Of a DNA stretch of 64,000 nucleotides, positions 32,642-40,509 are shown piece by piece. The stretch is taken from positions 1 to 64,000 of the forward strand of contig NZ_JAPVBH010000005.1 of NCBI RefSeq assembly GCF_026967795.1. The letters run 5' to 3'. A program made the translations under genes and the position numbers. Under the pieces are notes generated by a model, which saw only the letters and a program-made list of their open reading frames with translations, searched no databases and was not told where the DNA came from. Each line of letters opens with the position of its first letter. Position 1 is the first letter of the stretch. This stretch comes from Modestobacter sp. VKM Ac-2986. Lineage in GTDB: Bacteria > Actinomycetota > Actinomycetes > Mycobacteriales > Geodermatophilaceae.

Positions 32642-34336
32642 ATGGGTGTGCACGTTCCGGGAGATCGTCCACCGCAGCAGGACGGTGCGGACGCCGAGCG
32701 TCGGGCGGCCTCGTCCCCGGCCTGGCCGGTCGCCGACGGGGCCGCAGTGGTCCCTGGACCTGCTCCGGACGGCGTCGAGCCGCAGGGCGGTGCCGTGCGC
32801 ATGGTCTCCGCGCCGGCCGAGGACCCGGCCCAGGTGCCGTCCGGCCAGGACGCGGCCGAGGGGGACGGTCCGTCGAGCCTGTTCGGTCGTGACCTGCTCT
32901 ACGTGGGCGTCCTCGGGGTCCAGCTGCTCAGCGCCGTCGTGGTCTCACCGGTGCTGGCCTACCTGCTGCCACCGGAGCAGTTCGGGCAGCTGTCCTCGGC
33001 GATCGCGCTGCACCAGGTGCTCGTCATCCTCGCGGTGATGGGGCTGGACCAGTCGCTGATCCTGCTCCGCGCCGAGGCGGGCGGTGATGCGCCGGCCAGG
33101 GCGCTGGTCGGCGTGGGCCTGCTCGGTGCCGTCCTGCTCACCGTGATCGCCTTCCTCACCCAACCGCTCTGGGGCCCGGCGCTCGGCTTCGACCAGGGCG
33201 CCCGGATCCTGGTCGTCACCGTGGCCTGGACGCCGTTCGCCGCCGGGGTCCTGCTCGTCTCCGCCATGCTGCTGAGCCAGGACCGGCTCAGGGCCTTCGC
33301 GTTCATCAACATCTTCGCCGGGATCGGTGGCCAGGTCCTGGGGCTGGCCATCCTGGTGCTGGGCGGCGAACGGGACGCCGGCCACTACGCGGAGGGCAAC
33401 CTCGTCGCGCTCGCCGTGACCGTGGTGATCGGCCTGCTGCTCGTCCGGCCCGGGTGGCGCGGCGTCGCCGCGCTCGAGGTGAGCCGGCGGGGCCTCCAGC
33501 TCGGCATCCCGCTCATGATCAGCGGCCTGGCCATCTACGTGCTCAACGCCGGCGACCGGCTGGTCATCCTCAAGCTGATGGGCCCGGCGGACGCCGGCAG
33601 GTACCAGATCGCCTACACCATCGGGAACGTGGCGGTCCTGCTGCTGAGCATGACCGACGGGGCGTGGTTGCCCCGGATCGCCGCTGTCCGCGACCAGGTG
33701 GAGCGGTCGCAGGTGGTGGCCGGTGCCCGGAACGGACTGCTCAAGCTCATGCTGCCGGTCCTGCTCGGGATCACGCTGGGTGCCCCGCTGGGACTGCGGA
33801 TCGTCGCGCCACCGGACTACCGCCCGGGCGACCTGCTGCCGGTCGTCTTCGTGGTCGCGCTGGCCGCGTTCCCGGTGCTCATCGGCATCGCCTCGCACTG
33901 GGTGCTGGTCACCCTGGGGCGCACCAGGAACCTGGCGGTGAGCGCCATCGCGGCGGCCGTGGTCAACGTGGGACTGAACGTGGTGCTGGTGCCCGTGTGG
34001 GGGCTGGTCGGCGCAGCCGCCGCGACGGCAGCGGCGTTCGCCGTGCAGGCCCTCGGTCACCAGCTGGCACTGCCGGCCGGGGTGCGCATCCCCCGGACCC
34101 CGCCGAGGCTGGCCCTCGCCGTCCTCGCCGTCGTGGGCCTGAGCGCGGCGACGCTGTGGTTGCCGGACTCGCCGGCCTCGCTCGGTGTCCGGTTCGGGCT
34201 GGCCGTGCTCTGCCTGCCCTGGCTGCTGGTGCAGCTGCGGGCGGCCCGGAACGGGGACAGCGGTGGAGGTGTGGCCGGGCGCGACGCCCGTCCCTCAGGC
34301 CGGCACCGACGTGGCCGCAGGGCCGCGACCGACTGA
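32642..34336 (+). CDS. Wzx-like polysaccharide flippase (second)
   Basis: A 564-residue protein. A hydrophilic N-terminal region of about 75 residues (Pro/Ala/Asp-rich) is followed by about 14 transmembrane segments of the MOP superfamily. FGRDLLYVGVLGVQLLSAVV opens the membrane domain, and AGDRLVILKLMGPADAGRYQ is the typical Wzx/MATE-like signature. Expected to move a lipid-linked oligosaccharide across the membrane. ATG 32642 has GAGAGG immediately upstream; ATG 32801 is an alternative giving a shorter tail. The last 42 bases overlap the convergent GT4 gene. Confidence 0.85.
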   Translation: MGVHVPGDRPPQQDGADAERRAASSPAWPVADGAAVVPGPAPDGVEPQGGAVRMVSAPAEDPAQVPSGQDAAEGDGPSSLFGRDLLYVGVLGVQLLSAVVVSPVLAYLLPPEQFGQLSSAIALHQVLVILAVMGLDQSLILLRAEAGGDAPARALVGVGLLGAVLLTVIAFLTQPLWGPALGFDQGARILVVTVAWTPFAAGVLLVSAMLLSQDRLRAFAFINIFAGIGGQVLGLAILVLGGERDAGHYAEGNLVALAVTVVIGLLLVRPGWRGVAALEVSRRGLQLGIPLMISGLAIYVLNAGDRLVILKLMGPADAGRYQIAYTIGNVAVLLLSMTDGAWLPRIAAVRDQVERSQVVAGARNGLLKLMLPVLLGITLGAPLGLRIVAPPDYRPGDLLPVVFVVALAAFPVLIGIASHWVLVTLGRTRNLAVSAIAAAVVNVGLNVVLVPVWGLVGAAAATAAAFAVQALGHQLALPAGVRIPRTPPRLALAVLAVVGLSAATLWLPDSPASLGVRFGLAVLCLPWLLVQLRAARNGDSGGGVAGRDARPSGRHRRGRRAATD

Positions 34337-35491
34337 ACGCCGGCGCCGACGCGGGCGCCGGGTGGTGGCCGCCTCCTCCAGCACCCGTTCGATCTGGTCG
34401 GTGTAGGCGGCGAACGGGAAGTGCTCGTGGGCATGCGCGGCGCACTGCCGCCCGAGTTCCGGTTCCGTCGTCCGCCAGCCGAGGAGGTCCCGGAGACCGG
34501 CGGCCAGCGCGGGTGCGTCGCCGGTGGGGACGAGGAAGCGGCTCATCGGACCGGAGAGCACCTCGGGGACACCACCGTTGTGCGACGCCAGCACCGGGCG
34601 CCCGGTCATGAGCGCCTCCAGCGCCACACGGCCGAACGCCTCGACCATGATGGTGGGGAAGACGACCAGGTCGGCTGCGTGCAACAGGGGGAGGACGTCG
34701 CGCTGCGCCGGCAGGAGGGTCAGCGTGCCGGCTGCCACCAGGCGGTCGATGCGGGCGGTGAGCCCGGGCGGCGGTGCGGGCAGGAACTCACCGGCCAGCA
34801 CCAGGTGCGCCTCGTCCGCGCCGGGTGCGAGACGTTCCCAGGCCGACAGGGCGGTCTCGAGTCCCTTGTCCTCGGCCAACCGGCCGTAGAACAGGGCCGT
34901 GCGCGTCCCGGCCGGGAGCCCGAGCGCCGCCCGCGCGGCGTCACGTTCGGGCACGCCGCCCTCCCGGTACAGCTGCGGCGGCACGGCGTTGTGCACGACC
35001 TCCACGAGGCCTTCCGGTGCGCCCGCTGCGACGTACTGCTGCCGGATGTACTCCGACACCGCGACGTACCGGGACACGCCCCGGGACAGCAGCGGCAGAG
35101 CGCGGCCCAGGTTCGGTGGGTGGTGGAGGTGGACCACCAGCGGGGTGCCCGAACGGGTGGCGACGGCGTGCCCCCAGATGATCTGCTCGAAGCGCTGCAG
35201 CCACAGCACGTCGGGAGCCAACCGGGCGGCGTACGCCCCGGCCGACAGGGAGCGCCGGACCGCCAGCGGGGCGCCGCGCACGGACGACGCCATGTCGAAG
35301 GGGCCGTGCAGGGTGACACCCGCTGCCTCGAAGTCCGGGCGCATGCCGGCGCCCTCCACCCCTGGGAAGTCGGGGCCGTACAGCAGGTGCACGTCGTGAC
35401 CTCGGGCGGTGAGGGCGCGCACGCTCTCGAGGGTGTTGACCTCGATCCCACCGGAGCGTTGGAGGCTCGCTATCTGGCTGAGTATGCGCAT
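34295..35491 (-). CDS. GT4 family glycosyltransferase (copy 2 of a paralogous pair)
   Basis: A 398-residue GT-B enzyme paralogous to the gene at 27054: MRILSQIASLQRSGGIEVNT, DVLWLQRFEQIIWGH, VVHLHHPPNLGRA, VVHNAVPPQLY, ALFYGRLAEDKGLETALSA and VEAFGRVALEALMTGRPVLAS. ATG 35491 was chosen at MRIL, by analogy with its paralogue. The 3' end overlaps flippase 2 by 42 bases on the opposite strand, giving an Arg-rich tail (RRPRRRRRSVGRG). Retaining transferase of the repeat unit; donor unknown. Confidence 0.9.
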   Translation of the reverse strand: MRILSQIASLQRSGGIEVNTLESVRALTARGHDVHLLYGPDFPGVEGAGMRPDFEAAGVTLHGPFDMASSVRGAPLAVRRSLSAGAYAARLAPDVLWLQRFEQIIWGHAVATRSGTPLVVHLHHPPNLGRALPLLSRGVSRYVAVSEYIRQQYVAAGAPEGLVEVVHNAVPPQLYREGGVPERDAARAALGLPAGTRTALFYGRLAEDKGLETALSAWERLAPGADEAHLVLAGEFLPAPPPGLTARIDRLVAAGTLTLLPAQRDVLPLLHAADLVVFPTIMVEAFGRVALEALMTGRPVLASHNGGVPEVLSGPMSRFLVPTGDAPALAAGLRDLLGWRTTEPELGRQCAAHAHEHFPFAAYTDQIERVLEEAATTRRPRRRRRSVGRGPAATSVPA

Positions 35492-35648
35492 GACACCTGA
35501 TCTCGAGCGGGAGGGACGTGACGATCCTCTGTCGCCGGGCTCGCCGTGACCACAGTGTGAGCTGTGTGGTTCGTGTGACATGCGCCCCGACGGGTGAAGT
35601 CCGTCCGGACCAGGCCGGAGGGGCGTCTGCCCGGGCTAGGTTGGGACG

Positions 35649-36959
35649 ATGAGCGCTCAGCCCGTCGGACCCATCCCGGAGGTGCGGGTCGTCGTCGCCG
35701 TGGTCGACGCCGACCGTGACGTCCCGGCACTCCCCGCGGTGCGGGCGGACGGGCGCCGCTGGTCCGGGGCCTGGCTCGTGGTCCGCCGGGGCGGGGCGCC
35801 GGTCGCCGTGGTCGAGGCGGGCTTCGACGGTGCCGAGGCGATCCCCGCCGAGCGGCTGCGCCGGCTCGTCGACGCCGCGTCGTCGCCGGGCGCTCCGACG
35901 AGGGCCACCGTCCCGGACGCCCAGCTCCCCAGTGCGAGCGTCGTCGTCCCGACCAACCTGGCCCGACCCCAGCAGCTGCGGGCCAGCCTGGTCGCGCTGG
36001 ACCAGCTGGACTACCCCGACGCCGAGGTGATCGTCGTCGACAACTCCCGTGACAGCCCCCCGGGGGTCGCGGCACAGGTCGTCGAGGGGCTCCGGCGGGT
36101 ACGAGTGGTCCGGGAGCCGGTCCCCGGCATCTCCGCGGCCCGGAACGCCGGGGTGGCCGCAGCGCGCGGCGAGGTCATCGCGTTCACCGACGACGACGTC
36201 CAGGTCGACCCGGGATGGCTGCGGGCGCTGGGCACCCGCTTCGCGCTCCGGCCCGACGAGGACGCGGTCACCGGGCTCATCCTGCCCGCGGAGCTGGAGA
36301 CGGCAGCCCAGTTGTGGTTCGAGCGCCACTACGGCGGGTTCGGTGGCACCCGGGTGTTCCAGCCCCTGACCTACCGAGGTGGGGCGGGCGGCCCTGCGTC
36401 CCGCGCCGAGGTGCTCGTGCAGGACTGGGAGGGGCGCGAGGTGCGCCGCTTCGCCGTCTACGGGGCCGGCGCAGTGGGGGCCGGCGCCAACATGGCCTTC
36501 CGGGCGAGCGCCCTGCGGCGCCTGGGCGCCTTCGACGTCGCCCTGGGGACGGGGACGCCCGCGCGCGGTGGCGAGGACCTGGCGGCCTTCATCAGCCTCC
36601 TGTGGAACGGTGGCGTGATCGGCTACGAGCCGGCCGCCGTCGTCTTCCACACCCACCGGGCCGACTACCCCGAGCTGCGGGACCAGCTCCGGGCCTACGG
36701 GCTCGGGTTCACGGCCACGCTCACCTCGCTGGTGGCCCACGACCCCCGGCACCTGCTGGGTGTCGCGGCGCAGCTGCCGTACGCCGTGGTCCGGGCCAGG
36801 CAGCGACGCGGGGCCGGGACCCCCGTGCCGGCCGCCCGTTCGTTCGACGAGCCGGCCGCCCCGCAGGAGCTCAAGCGGGTCGAGCGACTGGGGGCGTTCC
36901 GCGGCCCCGACGCCTACGTGCGCAGTCGGCTGCGCGCTCGTCGCGCGACGAGCGCGTGA
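35649..36959 (+). CDS. GT2 family glycosyltransferase with N-terminal extension (paralogue of 23416)
   Basis: A 436-residue protein. An N-terminal region of about 100 residues precedes the GT-A domain, which begins ASVVVPTNLARPQQLRASL. VIVVDNSRDSPPG, the metal site FTDDDVQVDPGW and GGEDLAAFISLL follow. The layout matches the gene at 23416. The ATG at 35649 has only a weak purine-rich site. Its stop overlaps the start of the PIG-L deacetylase by 4 bases (GTGA), so the two are translationally coupled. That suggests the sugar it adds, probably an N-acetylated one, is then deacetylated. Confidence 0.88.
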   Translation: MSAQPVGPIPEVRVVVAVVDADRDVPALPAVRADGRRWSGAWLVVRRGGAPVAVVEAGFDGAEAIPAERLRRLVDAASSPGAPTRATVPDAQLPSASVVVPTNLARPQQLRASLVALDQLDYPDAEVIVVDNSRDSPPGVAAQVVEGLRRVRVVREPVPGISAARNAGVAAARGEVIAFTDDDVQVDPGWLRALGTRFALRPDEDAVTGLILPAELETAAQLWFERHYGGFGGTRVFQPLTYRGGAGGPASRAEVLVQDWEGREVRRFAVYGAGAVGAGANMAFRASALRRLGAFDVALGTGTPARGGEDLAAFISLLWNGGVIGYEPAAVVFHTHRADYPELRDQLRAYGLGFTATLTSLVAHDPRHLLGVAAQLPYAVVRARQRRGAGTPVPAARSFDEPAAPQELKRVERLGAFRGPDAYVRSRLRARRATSA

Positions 36960-37903
36960 ACGCCCGGCAACTGCGCACCCTCCTGGGCCGGCGGGGGCGC
37001 GACGTGGTCCTGCGGGGTCGCCACACGGGTGAGGTGGCGCTGGGACGGGCGGCGGCGGCGTGGTCGGACCGCAGGGGCGGCACCCTCCCGCCCCCGCCCG
37101 CCCCCGGGTGCACCGGGGGCGTGCTCACCGTGGTGGCGCACCCGGACGACGACCTCTTCTTCATCAACCCCGATCTCGCGAACGACCTGCAGGCCGGTGT
37201 GTGCACGACGACGGTCTACGTCACCTCCGGCGACGCGGGGCAGCGCAACGCCTACCACCGCGCGCGCGAGCGGGGCATCGCTGCGGCCTACGCCGCGATG
37301 GCCGGCGCCCCGGACGTCTGGGCGCGTGCCCGCGTCACGGTGGCGGGGCGCGTGCTGACGGAGGCCACGCTGACCGGCGTCCCGTCCGTCCGGCTGTTCT
37401 TCCTGCGCCTGCCGGACGGCGGCATGGACGGCTCCGGCTGGCCGCGGTCGGCCCGGACGAGCCTGCGGCAGCTGGTACAGGGGCAGGTCCCGGTGCTGTG
37501 GACCGTGGACAGCCCGGCTCAGGCCTACGGCGCCGAGGACCTCCTGGCGGTGCTGTCCGGTGTGATGACGCACGTCCGGCCCACGGGGATCCGCACGCTG
37601 GACGGGGAGCGGGGCCATGCCGATGGTGACCACAGCGACCACCACACGGTGGCGCAGCTGACGGCTGCGGCCTCCGCGCGGTGGGATGCGTCGGTGCCCG
37701 TGGCCGGCTACGTGGGGTACCCGTCGGCGGAGCTGCCGGCGAACGTGGACGGCCGGGAGCTGGCCGACAAGGCCGCCACGGTCGAGGTCTACGCGCGGTT
37801 CGACCGACTGCTCCACCTGGACCCGGTCCAGGACACGGTCTCACCGGAAGCGGCGTGGCTGGCGCGTCGGTACCGCACGGTGGACGTGCCGACGTCTCGC
37901 TGA
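36956..37903 (+). CDS. PIG-L family (LmbE-like) N-deacetylase
   Basis: Zinc-dependent removal of an N-acetyl group, usually from GlcNAc-containing substrates. The 315-residue protein has VVAHPDDDLFF near residues 60-70, where the family more often has HPDDE, and the second metal motif GDHSDHHTVAQL near residue 224. The N-terminal 45 residues are Arg-rich. GTG 36956 overlaps the preceding GT2 stop (GTGA), and no other start fits. It could act on a nucleotide sugar, a lipid-linked sugar or an unrelated small molecule, but coupling to the GT2 favours a glycan substrate. Confidence 0.85.
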   Translation: MNARQLRTLLGRRGRDVVLRGRHTGEVALGRAAAAWSDRRGGTLPPPPAPGCTGGVLTVVAHPDDDLFFINPDLANDLQAGVCTTTVYVTSGDAGQRNAYHRARERGIAAAYAAMAGAPDVWARARVTVAGRVLTEATLTGVPSVRLFFLRLPDGGMDGSGWPRSARTSLRQLVQGQVPVLWTVDSPAQAYGAEDLLAVLSGVMTHVRPTGIRTLDGERGHADGDHSDHHTVAQLTAAASARWDASVPVAGYVGYPSAELPANVDGRELADKAATVEVYARFDRLLHLDPVQDTVSPEAAWLARRYRTVDVPTSR

Positions 37904-38054
37904 GGCAGATGTGACGCAGCGGTACGGACGAGGCGATCGAGCCCCCTCGACGGGTGATCCGCAGGCATGTCGGCGGGGTGCCGGCACCCGACACGGCTAG
38001 TCTCCGAAGTGACCGCCTGTCAGCGGTGATTCACGTTGAGTATTGGAGACCGTC

Positions 38055-38282
38055 GTGGCACAGCCGGTGTGGGACAACAGCGTCGTGAGCGTGCCGGACC
38101 GCCGGGACGTCGTCCGGACGGTCGGCTCCCGCTCGGCTGAGGCGCTCCAGTCGCTGGGCAGGCCCTGCTCCTGCGGCCACGGCAAGCGGACGCACGAGCA
38201 CTACCGGGCCGGCAGCGACTGCGCACTGTGCGGATGCGGGAGCTACCGCGGGCCGTTGCGCCGCATGCTGCACCTCGGCTGA
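38055..38282 (+). CDS. Small Cys/His-rich protein, probable zinc-binding (family member 2)
   Basis: A 75-residue protein with CSCGHGKRTHEHYRAGSDC and ALCGCGSYRGPLRR, matching the ligand spacing of the protein at 13444. GTG 38055 has GGAG about 8 bases upstream. The N-terminal 40 residues differ between the two, so the conserved part is the zinc-ribbon-like core. It sits alone between the PIG-L gene and the convergent CysC-like gene. Function unknown. Confidence 0.68.
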   Translation: MAQPVWDNSVVSVPDRRDVVRTVGSRSAEALQSLGRPCSCGHGKRTHEHYRAGSDCALCGCGSYRGPLRRMLHLG

Positions 38283-38351
38283 CCCGGGGCCCCGCGGCAG
38301 TCGGGACAGGACTCCGACCCTCCTCGACCGCCGGCGCCACGTGCTCGGTCC

Positions 38352-39377
38352 TCACCGCCCCTCGAGGTGCTCCAGCACGAGCCGGGCGCTGGCGTCGACG
38401 TCCGACGACCGGGTGTCGATGGTCAGCTCGGCGTCCGTGGGTGCCTCGTAGGGGTCGCTGATGCCGGTGAACTCGGCGATCTCGCCTCGGCGGGCCCGGG
38501 CGTAGAGGCCCTTGCGGTCCCGCGCCTCGCACTCCTCCAGCGGTGTGGCCACGTGCACCAGGACGAACGAACCCGGACCGGCCTGCTCCTCGACCAGGCG
38601 CCGGGCGTCGGTGCGGGTGGCGGCGTAGGGGGCGATCGGCGCGCACACCGCCAGCCCGCCGTGCTTGGCGACCTGCGCGGCGACCCAGCCGATCCGCCGC
38701 ACGTTGGTGTCCCGGTCGGCCCGGGAGAACCCGAGCCCGGCCGACAGGTGGGTGCGCACGTCGTCGCCGTCGAGCAGGGTCACCGTGCGCCCGGACTCCA
38801 GCAGCAGCTCGACCAGGCGGCTGGCGATGGTCGACTTCCCGGCGCCGGACAGCCCGGTGAACATCACCACCCGCCCACCCGTGGACGGCGGCGCCGGCTC
38901 GACCCGGCTCGCGACCGGCCCGGCGCCGTAGGCCGCGGCCAGCTCGGTCCAGCTGACCTCGGGGTCGGCCGCGCTCACCGGGACCGGGACGACGAACAGC
39001 TCCACCCCGGGCGCGCGGGTCGCCCATGCCGCCGCGCTCAGCGAGATGACCGCCGAGTCGGGGGCGGTGCCGGCGACCGGCAGCAGCACCAGCAGCCGCT
39101 CGGGCAGGCCGGCGGGGTCCTCGGGCGGCGTGCCCACCCACGCCGCGGGCCGTTCCCAGCCGCGTGCGTCGAGCTCGGCCCGCACGGCGGAGGGGGAACG
39201 CCAGCGCGGGATCTCCCGCACGGTCAGCCCCCCGTCGTCGGCGGTGGCGACCAGGACCCCCTCGGCGTCCTCGAGGTCGGTCTGCGGGAGGTCGGGTGCC
39301 ACCGGGCTGAGTCCGAAGGCGTGCCGCGCCAGGTCGGCGAGCTGGGCGTGCGTCAGCCGGGTGCGGGTCTGCGCCAT
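38352..39377 (-). CDS. cysC: Adenylylsulfate kinase (CysC-like) with extra N-terminal domain
   Basis: The C-terminal half (about residues 165-341) is an APS kinase: P-loop GLSGAGKST, TLLDGDDVRTHL, FSRADRDTNVRRIGW, and CEARDRKGLYARARRGEI. It would phosphorylate APS to PAPS, the sulfate donor. The N-terminal half is a separate domain that includes RHAFGLSPV and WRSPSAVRAELDARGW. It may be a remnant of an ATP-sulfurylase or PUA-like domain, and I see no sulfurylase active-site motif in it. No sulfurylase or sulfotransferase gene is in the window. With the CysQ-like gene at 8755 it hints at sulfation of the glycan; general sulfur metabolism is the alternative. Confidence 0.88.
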   Translation of the reverse strand: MAQTRTRLTHAQLADLARHAFGLSPVAPDLPQTDLEDAEGVLVATADDGGLTVREIPRWRSPSAVRAELDARGWERPAAWVGTPPEDPAGLPERLLVLLPVAGTAPDSAVISLSAAAWATRAPGVELFVVPVPVSAADPEVSWTELAAAYGAGPVASRVEPAPPSTGGRVVMFTGLSGAGKSTIASRLVELLLESGRTVTLLDGDDVRTHLSAGLGFSRADRDTNVRRIGWVAAQVAKHGGLAVCAPIAPYAATRTDARRLVEEQAGPGSFVLVHVATPLEECEARDRKGLYARARRGEIAEFTGISDPYEAPTDAELTIDTRSSDVDASARLVLEHLEGR

Positions 39378-39434
39378 GGCAGCAGTCTGGCAAGCCCGTC
39401 GACCGGGTGGGGGAGCAGGTGCGGCGGGACCAGG

Positions 39435-39578
39435 TCACACGGCGGGGCGGACGACGCCGCAGCGGCAGGCGTAGAGGCCGGAGCCGCTGAACGGGTCGTC
39501 GCCGGCCCGGCGGAAGCGGTGGAGGTGGACCACCGGCAGCCGCCGACGGGCGACCGCGGCTGACGTCGAGTTCGGCAC
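39435..39578 (-). CDS. Very small protein with DPFSGS-x-LY-x-CRCGVVRP core (member 1)
   Basis: A 47-residue protein ending GDDPFSGSGLYACRCGVVRP. A neighbour at 39681 ends GDDPFSGSSLYRCRCGVVRP, so the pair is a tandem duplication with a strongly conserved 30-residue core including VHLHR/LHLHR. GTG 39578 was chosen to match the neighbour; GTG 39650 would give 71 residues. Two Cys only, so metal binding would need a dimer or partner. It lies just upstream of the CysC-like gene on the same strand. Function unknown. Confidence 0.55.
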   Translation of the reverse strand: MPNSTSAAVARRRLPVVHLHRFRRAGDDPFSGSGLYACRCGVVRPAV

Positions 39579-39680
39579 GACCCCAGGGTGCGGGGCGTGC
39601 GGCCCGGGCGGGACGGACGGGAGGTGAACTGTCGGTGACGGCTCATCCACCCGGGGTGTCGTGCGACCCGGACGGCGGGC

Positions 39681-39845
39681 TCACATGCCGGGGCGCACGA
39701 CCCCGCAGCGGCAGCGGTACAGGGAGGAGCCGCTGAACGGGTCGTCGCCCGACCGGGTGTAGCGGTGCAGGTGCAGGACGCGCCCGGCGGTGGCGCCCGG
39801 GACGGTCCCGGCACTGGTCACGTGCGCGGCGAGGGCTCTGATCAC
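39681..39845 (-). CDS. Very small protein with DPFSGS-x-LY-x-CRCGVVRP core (member 2)
   Basis: A 54-residue protein starting VIRALAAHVTSAGTV (GTG at 39845) and ending in LHLHRYTRSGDDPFSGSSLY and CRCGVVRPGM. Codon-level conservation with the downstream copy, while the N-termini differ, supports real coding. The two genes and the CysC-like gene share a direction and may be one transcript. Function unknown. Confidence 0.55.
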   Translation of the reverse strand: MIRALAAHVTSAGTVPGATAGRVLHLHRYTRSGDDPFSGSSLYRCRCGVVRPGM

Positions 39846-40509
39846 GCGACGATCATGCAGGTTCGGCGCCGGGTGGGGAGCGCCCAGGTGCCCGGGAACT
39901 CGTCATGTGCCGCATCCCTCACCTGGAGGACGCCACCGGTCGTGGTGCGGTGGTGACGATCGGTCGGTTGACCAGGCGCACGATGCGATCAGCACCCGGA
40001 CCGCGCAGCGCCCGAGCCGGGTGCCCGTGTCGACCACGGCCGTCGTCCTGCCCTGCGTGGCGCCCACGACTCCGCCTCGGGGAGGGGCTGTCGACCGTCT
40101 CGTCGGTCGTGTCCGGCGGGTGGGCCGCAACCGCGACCTCCGTCGTCGAGGAAGGAGCGAGGCGATGACCGGCGCATCCCTCCTCGTCGCCGTCCTGCGG
40201 GGCGTCGCACCCCGGCTGGTCCTGGCCGACGGCATGCCGCTGCGCCGCGCGTCCGACGCGCACGCTTCGACGTCCCGGGCGTGCGGTCGGGCGGGCCGAG
40301 GCCGGTCCCTGACCTCCCGGCCCCGCGACGTCAGCGGGTCGCGGGGCGGCTCTCCGGCAGCTTCACGCGCTGGTGGCCGGCGCGCTGGGCGGCGAAGCCG
40401 GACTGCAGGGCGTCGGCCAGTGCGAGGGCGGGGTCGACCGGGGCGGGCGCGGTGCTCGTCATGGCGGCACGCTACGGCCGCGGCGCCTTCCGGCACCGGC
40501 GACACCCGG
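39846..40509. other. Region without an intact gene
   Basis: It contains the decayed membrane-protein relic described separately (about 39972-40266). The rest shows no supported gene. An ATG at 40165 with a strong GGAAGGAG site opens a frame that keeps only the relic's last residues before running into non-coding sequence. Confidence 0.5.
39972..40266 (+). pseudogene. Decayed C-terminal part of the 7666-type membrane protein
   Basis: Three blocks, in at least two frames, match the protein at 7666. RVPVSTTAVVLPCVA matches LLVSTAVVGVVLALL. Then, in another frame, GLSTVSSVVSGGWAATATS matches GLSALSAVVSRGGDPFWSAA. Then, in the first frame again, LLVAVLRGVAPRLVLADGMP and LRRASDA match LVAVLVGVVPRLVLPTECP and LRRQADA. 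Order and spacing are kept, but the frame shifts and the N-terminal half is missing. This is a relic of a duplicated gene. Confidence 0.6.

Noticed and set aside
35549-35570. ACCACA/TGTGGT inverted repeat between the GT4 (34295) and GT2 (35649) genes
   Set aside because: The arms are only 6 bp with a 10-base spacer, easily expected by chance. Noted but not called as an operator.
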